Assembly (NCBI GenBank): GCA_001709035.1
Contig: LVKA01000023.1
Span: forward strand, 240,252-304,251
Direction: 5' to 3'
Source: Candidatus Thiodiazotropha endoloripes
GTDB lineage: Bacteria > Pseudomonadota > Gammaproteobacteria > Chromatiales > Chromatiaceae
DNA: 64,000 bases
This document shows positions 29,162 to 36,965 of the stretch, piece after piece. The position numbers and the translations under genes were made by a program. The first letter of the stretch is position 1; every line of letters begins with the position of its first letter. A model generated the notes under the pieces. It was not told the DNA's origin. It did not search any database and saw only the letters and a program-made list of their open reading frames with translations.

Positions 29162-29349
29162 CAGTCAAATCCGGATTGGGAATTGGCGTAATTCCAAACG
29201 ATCTCTCAATCATCATCAATCAACGATATCTTTCCTTGGTAACCAGACCATACTCCGCCGAATGGGGTAGAATGGCCCATTTTGGATGGCACCTCGATGG
29301 CCACTGGTCGCAGGCGTCATCAGCCGACTAAAGATATGAGTATAGCTAT
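29162..29349. other. intergenic region, original promoter of the phosphatase gene
   Basis: This holds the upstream region that served the phosphatase gene before the island inserted. I see no clear terminator for the secretion operon and no confident promoter boxes. Confidence 0.35.
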
Positions 29350-29409
29350 ATGACAGGTAGTGAAAAAATAGAGGTTCTGTTCGTTTGCATGGGCAACATA
29401 TATAAATAA
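29350..29409 (+). pseudogene. 5' fragment of the low-molecular-weight phosphatase gene
   Basis: The frame starts at ATG 29350 and reads MTGSEKIEVLFVCMGNI before the island junction changes it to YK and a TAA at 29407. The intact gene at 38742 has the same VLFVCMGNI segment, so this is the severed original 5' end left by integration. It may still be transcribed and give a 19-residue peptide. Confidence 0.88.
29386..29399 (+). repeat. attL core (14 bp)
   Basis: TGCATGGGCAACAT, identical to 38778-38791. In the flanking seven bases on the chromosome side five also match, so the recombination region may be about 21 bp. Confidence 0.85.
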
Positions 29410-29447
29410 TTCTTAACTACTTGATATTATTGATTATTGCAATTACA

Positions 29448-29468
29448 TGTATGCCATATTGTATGCCA
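29448..29468 (+). repeat. paired TGTATGCCA sites, left end
   Basis: TGTATGCCA occurs at 29448-29456 and 29460-29468 with a 12-bp period. The same pair, orientation and period occur at the right end (38653-38673). They are likely arm-type binding sites for the island integrase. Confidence 0.75.
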
Positions 29469-29496
29469 TATACTTTGTTGACTGGAGAAAACTGTA

Positions 29497-30954
29497 ATGG
29501 ATTTCACAATAGACATCAAAACACCCTGGGAAGACCCAAAAGACCTGCTGGATAGACAACAATATTCAACGATCCTAACTAGCTACTTAGAACGCATAAA
29601 TAAACCATTTGTACTAAATGTAAACGCTGGCTGGGGTTTTGGTAAAACCTATTTTCTAAGAAACTGGGCTGAGAGTCTGAAAAATCATCCTGTTGTGTAC
29701 ATTAATGCTTGGGAAAATGATTTTAATGATGATCCTTTAATAACCATATTAGATAGCCTAAATAACGCACTAAGTGCTCATCTAAATGATAATCAAGAAG
29801 CTGAAAGAGCACTAAAAGAAATATTGACAGCTGGTGGCAGATTCATAAAAAAGACAGCATCGATATTAACCAAGGGAGCGATTCAAAAAGCATTGGGCAC
29901 TGAGGCATATGAAGACCTTAGGCAACTAAATATTGATGAGTTTGCTGGTAAATCTGTCAAATTTTTACTTGAAGAGCATAGTGAAAATTCTAAGAACATA
30001 AAGCATTTTCGCGATGAATTGAATACATTATTAGAATCTATTGCTTCTAATAATAATGATATTACATTACCTGCTTTTATATTTATCGATGAACTTGATA
30101 GGTGTAGACCTACTTATGCAATAGAGTTACTAGAGAGTATTAAGCATCTGTTTTCTGTTAAAGGTGCTGTATATATTATTGCGACAGATAGCACTCAACT
30201 TCAGCATTCTATTCGAGCTGTATATGGTGAGGGATTTAATGGGGTGGAATATTTAAGACGTTTTTTTGATAGAGAATTTGTACTTCCAGATCCATCTTAC
30301 AAGCAAATTGTAGCCTCATTATCTAGTGATTTTACTGAATATGATAAATTACTAGATACAGGTTTTATACCATTTCACAGAAATGGTCGAGAACATACAA
30401 CCGACTGTGAAAATAATTGCAATGCAATTGACTGGTGGTTTGATTTTTATTCAGGTAGTTTTAGAATTCCAACTCGCACTCTTATTCAATACTATGAGCA
30501 GTTTGTTTTAATAATTAACAGTACTGATAAGATTTGGCATTTACCATTTCTCTTGTATTTGTTGTTTCTATATGTGTCTGATAGATCCTTATTTGATAAA
30601 TTTAAAATGCATGCTGAGGCTGGTCAACAGCTGCCAGCCGCTGATTTTCAAGTTCCAATTTCTCAAGAAACAGTTAGATGGTTGTATCACGAATCGCAAG
30701 CACCCAGAATCAAATCCCTTGATGTCTATATAACAGCATCGGAAATTGGTCAAGCTTATATGCAGACTCTTATCAATAATGCAAGAAGGTCAATGAATCC
30801 AGAAGAGATCATTCGCCATACTCACTATGGTAGATCATTAGAAGATCTGATAAAAATTTCTATCTATAATCAAGTGGTACCAGGTGTTTCAAATAAAGAA
30901 GTGAAATTCCTAGAGTACTTTTCTTACATAGAAACAGCAGGATGCTTTCAATAG
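29497..30954 (+). CDS. KAP-family P-loop NTPase
   Basis: The 485-residue protein has Walker A GWGFGKT (45-51), the conserved INAWEND segment after it and a KAP-type Walker B, FIFIDELDRCRP (D198, E199), followed by KHLFSVKGAVYIIATDS. KAP NTPases include PifA, which excludes phage T7 from F-plasmid hosts; many others sit in defence loci. The membrane helices found in some KAP proteins are absent, so this one is probably soluble. A GGAG ribosome site precedes the ATG. It is the only plus-strand gene of the island, at the edge next to attL, where satellites often carry cargo. Function as phage defence is inferred. Confidence 0.85.
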   Translation: MDFTIDIKTPWEDPKDLLDRQQYSTILTSYLERINKPFVLNVNAGWGFGKTYFLRNWAESLKNHPVVYINAWENDFNDDPLITILDSLNNALSAHLNDNQEAERALKEILTAGGRFIKKTASILTKGAIQKALGTEAYEDLRQLNIDEFAGKSVKFLLEEHSENSKNIKHFRDELNTLLESIASNNNDITLPAFIFIDELDRCRPTYAIELLESIKHLFSVKGAVYIIATDSTQLQHSIRAVYGEGFNGVEYLRRFFDREFVLPDPSYKQIVASLSSDFTEYDKLLDTGFIPFHRNGREHTTDCENNCNAIDWWFDFYSGSFRIPTRTLIQYYEQFVLIINSTDKIWHLPFLLYLLFLYVSDRSLFDKFKMHAEAGQQLPAADFQVPISQETVRWLYHESQAPRIKSLDVYITASEIGQAYMQTLINNARRSMNPEEIIRHTHYGRSLEDLIKISIYNQVVPGVSNKEVKFLEYFSYIETAGCFQ

Positions 30955-30957
30955 TAT

Positions 30958-31398
30958 TCACAAATATATGAAATCTGTTGTATCGAATATATAGTGAGCT
31001 TTCATTCTAGGTTTATATTCTTCGAAATAGTTACGCAGGTCTTTTTCTGATCTTTCTTTTTTATGTGTCATAAAAATAAGATAGTCAGGATCTATATTTA
31101 ACTTGTTTAATGTATCAAGTAGAAATACACCTTCAACAATTACTGGCCAATTTTGATTATGACGAGCCATAACTAAGCTTTTAAGATCATTCAAGCGATA
31201 ATTTGGTTGCTCTTCAGATAGATTTATAAGCATATCTGTTTCTACAGATGGCATATCCAACTCAAGCGATAAATACCTTGATAAGCCTGATTTACCTGTT
31301 CCCATGTGGCCATCGATTGCAATTAAAAACTTTCTCCAAGGATGAATGATGTGATTTAGTTGGTTTAGTAAATCTGTGTGTTTATTATTAACTATCAT
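30958..31398 (-). CDS. small P-loop nucleoside-kinase-like protein
   Basis: The 146-residue product has a Walker A motif GHMGTGKS (30-37) after a short strand (KFLIAID), and a segment VIVEGVFLLDTL resembling the second strand of uridine-kinase-like enzymes. A Lys/Arg-rich lid-like region follows (HKKERSEKDLRNY). Shorter than a typical uridine kinase, it may be a compact nucleotide or small-molecule kinase. It converges with the KAP gene, with stops three bases apart. The substrate is unknown. Confidence 0.65.
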   Translation of the reverse strand: MIVNNKHTDLLNQLNHIIHPWRKFLIAIDGHMGTGKSGLSRYLSLELDMPSVETDMLINLSEEQPNYRLNDLKSLVMARHNQNWPVIVEGVFLLDTLNKLNIDPDYLIFMTHKKERSEKDLRNYFEEYKPRMKAHYIFDTTDFIYL

Positions 31399-31428
31399 AT
31401 TAATCTATACAGTAGTTCTATTCATAAG

Positions 31429-31896
31429 TTATAAGTAATTCTGTTTATATAAATAGCCAATTGCATGAGAGCACCAATCATCAAGTTGACGGTAGATGAT
31501 TTCATAACGCTTTTTCCAGCGTACACTGTATGCTGACGGGCTCATTCCTAAGAATTCGCACCTCAATTTATCTTTACAATATTTATTGGGGTATGACATT
31601 TCAAGAATTGCTAACGCAACTATTTTTCTTAAGTAATCCCGTTCTTTCCGAATTGTCCACTTATCATTCTGCTTAGTTTGCTCAGCGAACTTTAATAATT
31701 CTTCATTAAGTAATGAAATGCCAGTCCTATCATCTGCCCATTTGAGCCGTGCTGCTGACCACCAAAGAGCAGGCATTCCTGAACACATTGCAGCAGCAAT
31801 TGAAGAATTTACATTCATCTCAGGTGTTGATTTTCCAACATTTCTGAAATTCACGCTGTTTGGAGCACTCATCGAGATTATACGTATAGGATTCAT
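31429..31896 (-). CDS. island protein, possible phage-type late regulator
   Basis: I do not recognise this family with confidence. The ATG at 31896 has AAGGA close upstream; a TTG at 31959 would extend it but falls in a hairpin. The 155-residue protein has a disordered N-terminus and a helical C-terminal half: RKERDYLRKIVALAILEM, then FLGMSPSAYSVRWKKRYEIIYRQLDDW. The last part reads like a helix-turn-helix and is reminiscent of Q-type antiterminators in phages. Its place next to the capsid gene fits a late regulator, but that is inference. Confidence 0.55.
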   Translation of the reverse strand: MNPIRIISMSAPNSVNFRNVGKSTPEMNVNSSIAAAMCSGMPALWWSAARLKWADDRTGISLLNEELLKFAEQTKQNDKWTIRKERDYLRKIVALAILEMSYPNKYCKDKLRCEFLGMSPSAYSVRWKKRYEIIYRQLDDWCSHAIGYLYKQNYL

Positions 31897-31961
31897 ATCC
31901 TTAAACCTATCGAACTTGATACATATTATCAAGAGTATGATGCCCGCCGCGCCAGGCAAAG

Positions 31962-31975
31962 AGACCTTGAGGTCT
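31962..31975. repeat. perfect short inverted repeat
   Basis: AGACCT and AGGTCT flank TG in the space between the 155-residue gene and the capsid gene. A run of six T follows on the plus strand at 31994-31999 after a G/C-rich tract, so this area may include a terminator on either strand. Confidence 0.4.
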
Positions 31976-32056
31976 GACCGCGGGCTGTCGGGGTTTTTTG
32001 GAATTCAGGCACTCACCGACTTATCCTGACCCCGCTAGGGGTTGAAAAATAGAGTC

Positions 32057-33229
32057 TTATACTGGATGTATCTCTGCAAAACTTTCAGCATTGCGTACTG
32101 CTATATCAACACCTAAAATGGCACGGACACGAACAGAACCAGAAGCAAAGTTTGTACTAGGGTCTACTGCCAGCTGGATACCTTGACCCCAAATCCCTAT
32201 GAGAAGATCTGACCACTTTCCAATAATGATATTACCTGCAGGCATATTATTGGTATAACGAGCTGGCAAACCATTCATTTTGCTATTAGCCCAAACAAAC
32301 TGTCCGGTGTCTGTTCCTTTATCAACAGTCTTAAGAGTTGTCATCACAGCTGGTGTAGTTGCATATCCCAAATTACCTTCATCAGCATTGGCAGCAGCAA
32401 GTGTTCCCTCCAGTCCGACTATGTCGGAAAACGTAGGCGTAGAACTGTAGGTATCAGTACCGATACCTACAGTATTCAGAATGCCTGTTGGTTCATTACC
32501 TGTTCCACTACCGCTTAATGCAGCTGCATCTAATGCTAGTGAAAGTGTGTCAGTAAGATCGTCCATAATTAATCGTTCTACAGATGGACTTGACTGACTA
32601 AGCTGCTTGTATGAGTAACCACTCAATCCACCCACGAATGTAGGACTGAGAGATACAGTACCAAGTGCAGGATCGGATGGTGTGATATTATCACTACCAT
32701 CGCCACTGAACCAATAGCCAGTTGTATTAGAAGATTTCTTTGGAATCGCAACATCACCTGCTAACCCTGACAATACTGTAGCACCTAATTCCATCACGAT
32801 AGATCGGTTCCTTAATACATCGATCAAGTTATCAGCTTGGTATACGGTTGGGACAATATGTGAGCCAGTACCACCAACAGTGATATCTTTTGTTTCTAGC
32901 TTACTGAATACTTCGAATGGGACGCGGATTCCGATGTCCGGGCCTGAGGATTTCCCTGCAAGCTCCTGGTGACATTCTAGTTCGAATCCAATGTCTTCTT
33001 TAGAGGATTTAGGATCGGCTAAATAACGTATCAATTTACTGATTGAATAGTTATCGAGCTTTCGACCAAAAGCAGAGGTAGAGGATGTACTTGAAAATCT
33101 AACTCCACGCTGTTCAAGACTAAGTAAACGGGTATCTAGCTCTCGAACTTTACTATCAGATTCTGATATACGAGAGGTGATTGTGGATTCAAGACCATCG
33201 ATCTGTTTCAAAATATCATTCAGAGACAT
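32057..33229 (-). CDS. HK97-type phage major capsid protein
   Basis: The 390-residue product has the HK97 order: an N-terminal coiled coil (about 1-45, LESTITSRISESDSKVREL) acting as a scaffold-like delta domain, then the capsid fold with the E-loop, spine helix and A domain (GIWGQGIQLAVDPST near the end). Such proteins assemble into icosahedral heads. No portal, terminase or prohead protease gene exists in the island, so head maturation would need a helper phage, or the protein acts on helper assembly. The ATG is preceded by AGGTG. Confidence 0.9.
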   Translation of the reverse strand: MSLNDILKQIDGLESTITSRISESDSKVRELDTRLLSLEQRGVRFSSTSSTSAFGRKLDNYSISKLIRYLADPKSSKEDIGFELECHQELAGKSSGPDIGIRVPFEVFSKLETKDITVGGTGSHIVPTVYQADNLIDVLRNRSIVMELGATVLSGLAGDVAIPKKSSNTTGYWFSGDGSDNITPSDPALGTVSLSPTFVGGLSGYSYKQLSQSSPSVERLIMDDLTDTLSLALDAAALSGSGTGNEPTGILNTVGIGTDTYSSTPTFSDIVGLEGTLAAANADEGNLGYATTPAVMTTLKTVDKGTDTGQFVWANSKMNGLPARYTNNMPAGNIIIGKWSDLLIGIWGQGIQLAVDPSTNFASGSVRVRAILGVDIAVRNAESFAEIHPV

Positions 33230-33239
33230 GATTTTTCAC

Positions 33240-33461
33240 CTTAAATAGTTTCAAGGTGCGCTAGCAATATGAGAGAGTAATTGACTGCGCACCAACACAT
33301 AGGACCGTATAAAAATACGGAATTAAGATTCCTATCGTGTCAGCACGCTTCCCACGGGCTGGCCCACTTTCAGCATCCCACTGAAAATGTTTGTCTACAG
33401 GAGAGAATAGAGATTTGAAAACTCCAAATTTCTATATCTTTAATTATCCTACATTTTCGTA
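33240..33461. other. 222-base intergenic region upstream of capsid gene
   Basis: Contains a hairpin CCGTAT-AAAA-ATACGG (33305-33320) and a second one with arms TTTCAG and CTGAAA near 33368-33386. Either could be a promoter operator, a terminator or part of a packaging signal; no cos or pac site can be recognised by eye. Confidence 0.4.
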
Positions 33462-33686
33462 TTAGTTGATAGTGGTTTGCGAAAAAATATTCGTTAAGTC
33501 AAACTTATCAACACTAGCTGCCATACTGCGCAAGAGTGTGGCTGTAGCCTCTTTACCTTTGGTTTCAACTAGTAACGAAACACCAAATCCTAGGAAATCA
33601 GTGCCAATCTGTTCAAGGTTTTCACCGCCTTTCTGTAGGCCTTTAGCCGCATCGAGAATGACCTGGCTGGCTTCAATTTCGTTCAT
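33462..33686 (-). CDS. small island protein (74 aa), unknown
   Basis: The ATG at 33686 is preceded by GGAGAAAT, a reasonable ribosome site. The product is mostly helical (MNEIEASQVILDAAKGLQK, EATATLLRSMAASVDKFD) with a hydrophobic GTDFLGFGVSLLVET centre and no signal peptide. It lies just upstream of the capsid gene. I do not recognise it. Confidence 0.6.
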   Translation of the reverse strand: MNEIEASQVILDAAKGLQKGGENLEQIGTDFLGFGVSLLVETKGKEATATLLRSMAASVDKFDLTNIFSQTTIN

Positions 33687-33846
33687 ATTATTTCTCCAAT
33701 TTTGTTTTGACTATAGTCATAAGATATACCCCCCCTCTAAAACTCCCGCTTCTAAAACCAAAGGGAAGCAGGCGGTATAGGTTGGAATGACATTGAGACT
33801 TTGTATCCCCCCTCCCTACTTATTAGTATTCTAGAAAAAGCAGTAG

Positions 33847-33967
33847 TAGCAAAAATAGCAGCATACCCAGTGTTCAACATTCTATGAATTTCTCCTGTTT
33901 TCTTGTAAAAAATAGGTTTATAAAAATACTTATATAGTGGGCTGCTATTTTTGCTATTTTGCTATTT
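33847..33967. other. candidate replication origin: long inverted repeat and TGCTATTT iterons
   Basis: TAGCAAAAATAGCAGC (33847-33862) is a perfect 16-base inverted copy of 33941-33956. Overlapping the right arm are three direct copies of TGCTATTT (33943, 33952, 33960), and the left arm contains its reverse complement at 33853-33860. A seven-of-eight match lies at 34048. The surrounding sequence is A/T-rich, and the cluster follows the DUF3987 and CHC2 replication-type genes, as origin repeats do in P4-type satellites. Confidence 0.55.
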
Positions 33968-34024
33968 CTTGCTGGCACCTTTCGTAACCTATTGATTGAC
34001 CTGGTATCCACAGCTACGTAAAAG

Positions 34025-34043
34025 TAGCAATCCTTGTGCTACT
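34025..34043 (-). terminator. weak hairpin at the DUF3987 gene end
   Basis: GTAGCA and TGCTAC pair around seven bases at the stop codon; on the minus strand the stem is followed by four T. It could terminate the replication transcript. Confidence 0.4.
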
Positions 34044-35631
34044 AATTGCTATTATTTTTAGTCCCATTGTTTAGTAACGATGGATTGACCTGAACTAGTT
34101 TTTTCTTTCCCTCTTTGATGAGCCGGATATGGTTGACTCCATCAGACATAAGCTCAAGAAGCGCTTGATCTCGTCTTTTTTGATTACGTAGTTGATGTGG
34201 ACCAAAGCGTAATATTTCAGCTGGGGATACCCGGCCTTGGTCATCCATGAGAGATGTTCCATCTTTTCGGGTCAGTGTAGTTGCGTGCGAGATAAGCCAA
34301 TGACTCAACTGTTCCGCATCGCTGATTTCTTGTGGCTTATTGCTATCAAAGAATATTCGTGCTGCCTCAGTAAGGTGCCATGCTGCCACTGCATTTCCAG
34401 CTATCATATGATCTAAGGAGATTACCCCACCAGGCCCGTCTGCCCATACCTGAAATATGCAGGCAATGCGTGCTGCGTTTTCGGCGCTCTTTGAGCCTAT
34501 ATCCTTAACTAGTTCATACTCACCATATATTCCTAGTTCTTTTTCTACTGAGTTGTAATAGTCAACCCAGGCATGGTGGGCAGCTTTGCTCAGCTTCATA
34601 GTTGGCGGTTCTAGCTCATACCTATCATTTACTGGTAAAGGTAAAGAGAGGAGATCCAGCGAGCGTAAATTAAAACGATCAAGCCCAGGCATACAATCAG
34701 GCGGAATTGTGTAGAATCGTGAGCCCATTAGGGATTCAGGGGATGCTAGGAGGGCCCTAGCTAGAAAACCGCTGCCTCGTCCGCCTTTCTCTACAATCTT
34801 GCTAAAAAAATCAGGCTGGATCTGAATAGATAGAGAGAAGCGTCTGCCAATGACATCAATTGCTCCAGCTTGTTTTCTAGTCTGTTTGATAGGGTCACCA
34901 TCCCAAAGTTTATTGGCTACGGCAAGAAACTGGAGAGAGTTCTCCTCTTTCATAGAGTGACCACCCAGAACAACCCCACCTTCACTTGAGTTAATCATAG
35001 CTGTTGGGTATCCAGAGCCTAAACTTTTTATCAATCCTTCTGTTGTCGTATCTTCATAATAAAGATGTGGTATTGGGTCTATGATTAATTGAGTTGCCTG
35101 GTCTTCCAGTTCCATCAGTCGTGCTTCATGTTCCTTTTGTTCCAGCTCACTTTCATGACGACCTTTCGCTTCCAAGATGCCAATTTTCTTAATGCGTGCC
35201 TGTTTTCTCTCGTTCAGGGCAGATTGCATCGCTTTCCCTCTACGGTATTGCGGCAGTTGTTCCTCACGTTTGTCCGTTTCCCATTTCCGAATACCTTTTG
35301 AAAAAGAACCGTCTACTGCAGTTTTTCTCTCACCGCTATGGGCAGTAACAACTGAGAAAAGTGAACAGGGCGAAATCAATATATGATCTCGGGCCACATC
35401 AGCTAATGGTTGTGCTACCAGAGACATTTGAGTGAGAGCAGAACATGCAACCATTGGTATTGGGGCTTTAACGTAACCATGGACCTCTAACGCCGCATCC
35501 CGTACTATTTCTGGAAATACTTCAATTGGGTAAGGTGTATTTTTAGGTGCTGTTGAAACCTGGCCTGGTTGTGGTGCACTAATCCAGCTACTACCAGTAA
35601 CATCCAAGATGTTTTTGCCCTCAGCCACCAT
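34042..35631 (-). CDS. DUF3987 (YfjI-type) replication-associated protein
   Basis: The ATG at 35631 has GGAG seven bases before it and lies within the end of the CHC2 gene; upstream extension to 35793 only duplicates that gene in another frame. The 529-residue protein has the DUF3987 pattern: YPIEVFPEIVRDAALEV, then VTAHSGERKTAVD as the P-loop-like turn, then a long coiled coil (residues about 120-190), and IGRRFSLSIQIQPDF. This family often accompanies CHC2 zinc-finger proteins in satellites and plasmids, where they replace a primase-helicase. The pair probably starts island replication. Confidence 0.85.
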   Translation of the reverse strand: MVAEGKNILDVTGSSWISAPQPGQVSTAPKNTPYPIEVFPEIVRDAALEVHGYVKAPIPMVACSALTQMSLVAQPLADVARDHILISPCSLFSVVTAHSGERKTAVDGSFSKGIRKWETDKREEQLPQYRRGKAMQSALNERKQARIKKIGILEAKGRHESELEQKEHEARLMELEDQATQLIIDPIPHLYYEDTTTEGLIKSLGSGYPTAMINSSEGGVVLGGHSMKEENSLQFLAVANKLWDGDPIKQTRKQAGAIDVIGRRFSLSIQIQPDFFSKIVEKGGRGSGFLARALLASPESLMGSRFYTIPPDCMPGLDRFNLRSLDLLSLPLPVNDRYELEPPTMKLSKAAHHAWVDYYNSVEKELGIYGEYELVKDIGSKSAENAARIACIFQVWADGPGGVISLDHMIAGNAVAAWHLTEAARIFFDSNKPQEISDAEQLSHWLISHATTLTRKDGTSLMDDQGRVSPAEILRFGPHQLRNQKRRDQALLELMSDGVNHIRLIKEGKKKLVQVNPSLLNNGTKNNSN

Positions 35632-36100
35632 AACGCAACTCCAAACCTCTAAGAATGCGCTCGACAGCAAGTATTTCCCGACCCCATGGATTATTTGGCA
35701 TTGGGAGAAACTCAGGACGTTGTGCACGATATCGTGAATCCTTCCAATTTTGACGATCACTAATTCGAGTTTGGAGAATTTGAAGCAAGACAATTAGTTC
35801 ATGACAAAGCGCATTTTCAACCTCTTCAACACCTTTGCGGTAATGATAATTACGTTTTTCAGTCAGATTTAAGCTGTTTTGTTGAAACAGATCATTCATC
35901 TTTAAGCCCAGTGACATTACTATCTCTTCTATGTCACATCCAGACCAGCACTTCACTAAAACTCGCCCATCATCACCTTCAGAAATACTCAAAGATGGAG
36001 ATTTGTCATCATGTGCAGGGCAACAAGCAATATAACGTCCATTACCAATAGAACGAACCTTTTCAAGACGGTTAACCACCACTTCAATGGGTGTACTCAT
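35621..36100 (-). CDS. CHC2 zinc-finger, primase-like protein
   Basis: The 159-residue product has a CHC2-type zinc-binding fold: C27-PA-H30 and C51-WSG-C55, in the context GRYIACCPAHDDKSPSLSI and GRVLVKCWSGCD. This is the DNA-binding part of DnaG and phage primases; the TOPRIM catalytic domain is absent. It overlaps the DUF3987 gene by 11 bases, so the two are probably made together and may form a two-subunit priming complex. Confidence 0.85.
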   Translation of the reverse strand: MSTPIEVVVNRLEKVRSIGNGRYIACCPAHDDKSPSLSISEGDDGRVLVKCWSGCDIEEIVMSLGLKMNDLFQQNSLNLTEKRNYHYRKGVEEVENALCHELIVLLQILQTRISDRQNWKDSRYRAQRPEFLPMPNNPWGREILAVERILRGLELRYGG

Positions 36101-36210
36101 TTGTAATCACCAAAATGTTTTTATTTTGGAGCCCAGTAGCGTAATTGACTGAACCAGTTTCCCTATCAGAATCAATAGCTAACTATAAGCCATTTGATTT
36201 TTGTCATTGG

Positions 36211-36219
36211 TGTATGCCA
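36211..36219 (+). repeat. single internal TGTATGCCA site
   Basis: One copy of the nine-base motif found in pairs at both island ends, here between the CHC2 gene and the 132-residue gene. A chance match cannot be excluded. Confidence 0.35.
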
Positions 36220-36232
36220 AAAGTATCGATGT

Positions 36233-36631
36233 TCACTCAAAGGAATCATGTATATATTGGGATTCAGTTGTTGCTGAATACGAAAGCTCATTTATTAGAG
36301 ATATAAGCCCATTATTTTTTGCATCAGTCCACCAATCGGGAGGGTCTTTCTGCTCCAAAATACTCACAACGATACTAATACCATTGAGACAGTTGTAGAT
36401 ACGGTTCATTCTCTTACTAATAGCAATATCAGAAATAGCCGAAAGTGATATCTCATTTTTAGCAGAGGATGAAAGTTGACGAATTGCTGCGAGCATACCG
36501 TCCTTTGTATGCTTATCTATCACTGTACTAGGTCCCTCTAATGTATGTATGGCTGCACAAATTCCAAAAAGTAAATCATCAATAACTTCAATTTTGTATT
36601 TCGTATTAATGCTTGTTACATGTGAACTCAT
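36233..36631 (-). CDS. island protein (132 aa), unknown
   Basis: The 132-residue product starts at 36631 with a four-base overlap (ATGA) with the alpA stop. It looks entirely helical and soluble (FGICAAIHTLEG, KDGMLAAIRQLSSSAKNEI, NCLNGISIVVSILEQ). No motif is recognised. The coupling to alpA suggests a role in island control or excision. Confidence 0.65.
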   Translation of the reverse strand: MSSHVTSINTKYKIEVIDDLLFGICAAIHTLEGPSTVIDKHTKDGMLAAIRQLSSSAKNEISLSAISDIAISKRMNRIYNCLNGISIVVSILEQKDPPDWWTDAKNNGLISLINELSYSATTESQYIHDSFE

Positions 36632-36846
36632 GAGTTGACCTCGTTTAATGTGGCTACTTCGAGTGAAGATTGCAATTCAATTAAAGCTTCTTTAGTACAA
36701 AAACGACGTGAACCAATTTTGTATGTGCGAAGTTGACCTGACTGAATCAATACATAGATGGTGGCACGAGAAATTCTGAGTGCTTCCATAGCCTCATTCA
36801 TTGAGTAAGCAATTTGTGTATCTGAGATAGCCATTGAAGCCCCCAT
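36628..36846 (-). CDS. AlpA-like / MerR-type excisionase regulator
   Basis: The 72-residue protein has one winged helix-turn-helix of the AlpA/excisionase type: YSMNEAMEALRISRATIYVLIQSGQL, then KIGSRRFCTKEALIEL. In P4-type and other satellites such proteins act as excision directionality factor and activator. An inverted repeat lies just upstream (36874-36913). It is the first gene of the alpA-132aa-CHC2-DUF3987 unit. Confidence 0.85.
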   Translation of the reverse strand: MGASMAISDTQIAYSMNEAMEALRISRATIYVLIQSGQLRTYKIGSRRFCTKEALIELQSSLEVATLNEVNS

Positions 36847-36873
36847 GACAATGGACGCTTACAGGGAAGTTTG

Positions 36874-36913
36874 TCTGTATGCGTCAGTGTTAATTAGCCA
36901 AGACACATACAGA
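36874..36913. promoter_or_regulatory. inverted repeat upstream of alpA
   Basis: TCTGTATGCGTC (36874-36885) and GACACATACAGA (36902-36913) pair at 11 of 12 positions around a 16-base spacer. It starts 28 bases before the alpA ATG, so it is a candidate operator for island switching. Both arms include TGTATG, part of the end-repeat motif. Confidence 0.5.
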
Positions 36914-36965
36914 TTATTGAGAGACGGGCCTGAAAAAAAGGTAAATAAGCTAAAAAAAATCGAAA

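Noticed and set aside
35632..35793. 54-residue N-terminal extension of the DUF3987 protein
   Set aside because: It overlaps the CHC2 gene in another frame, and a good ribosome site precedes ATG 35631.
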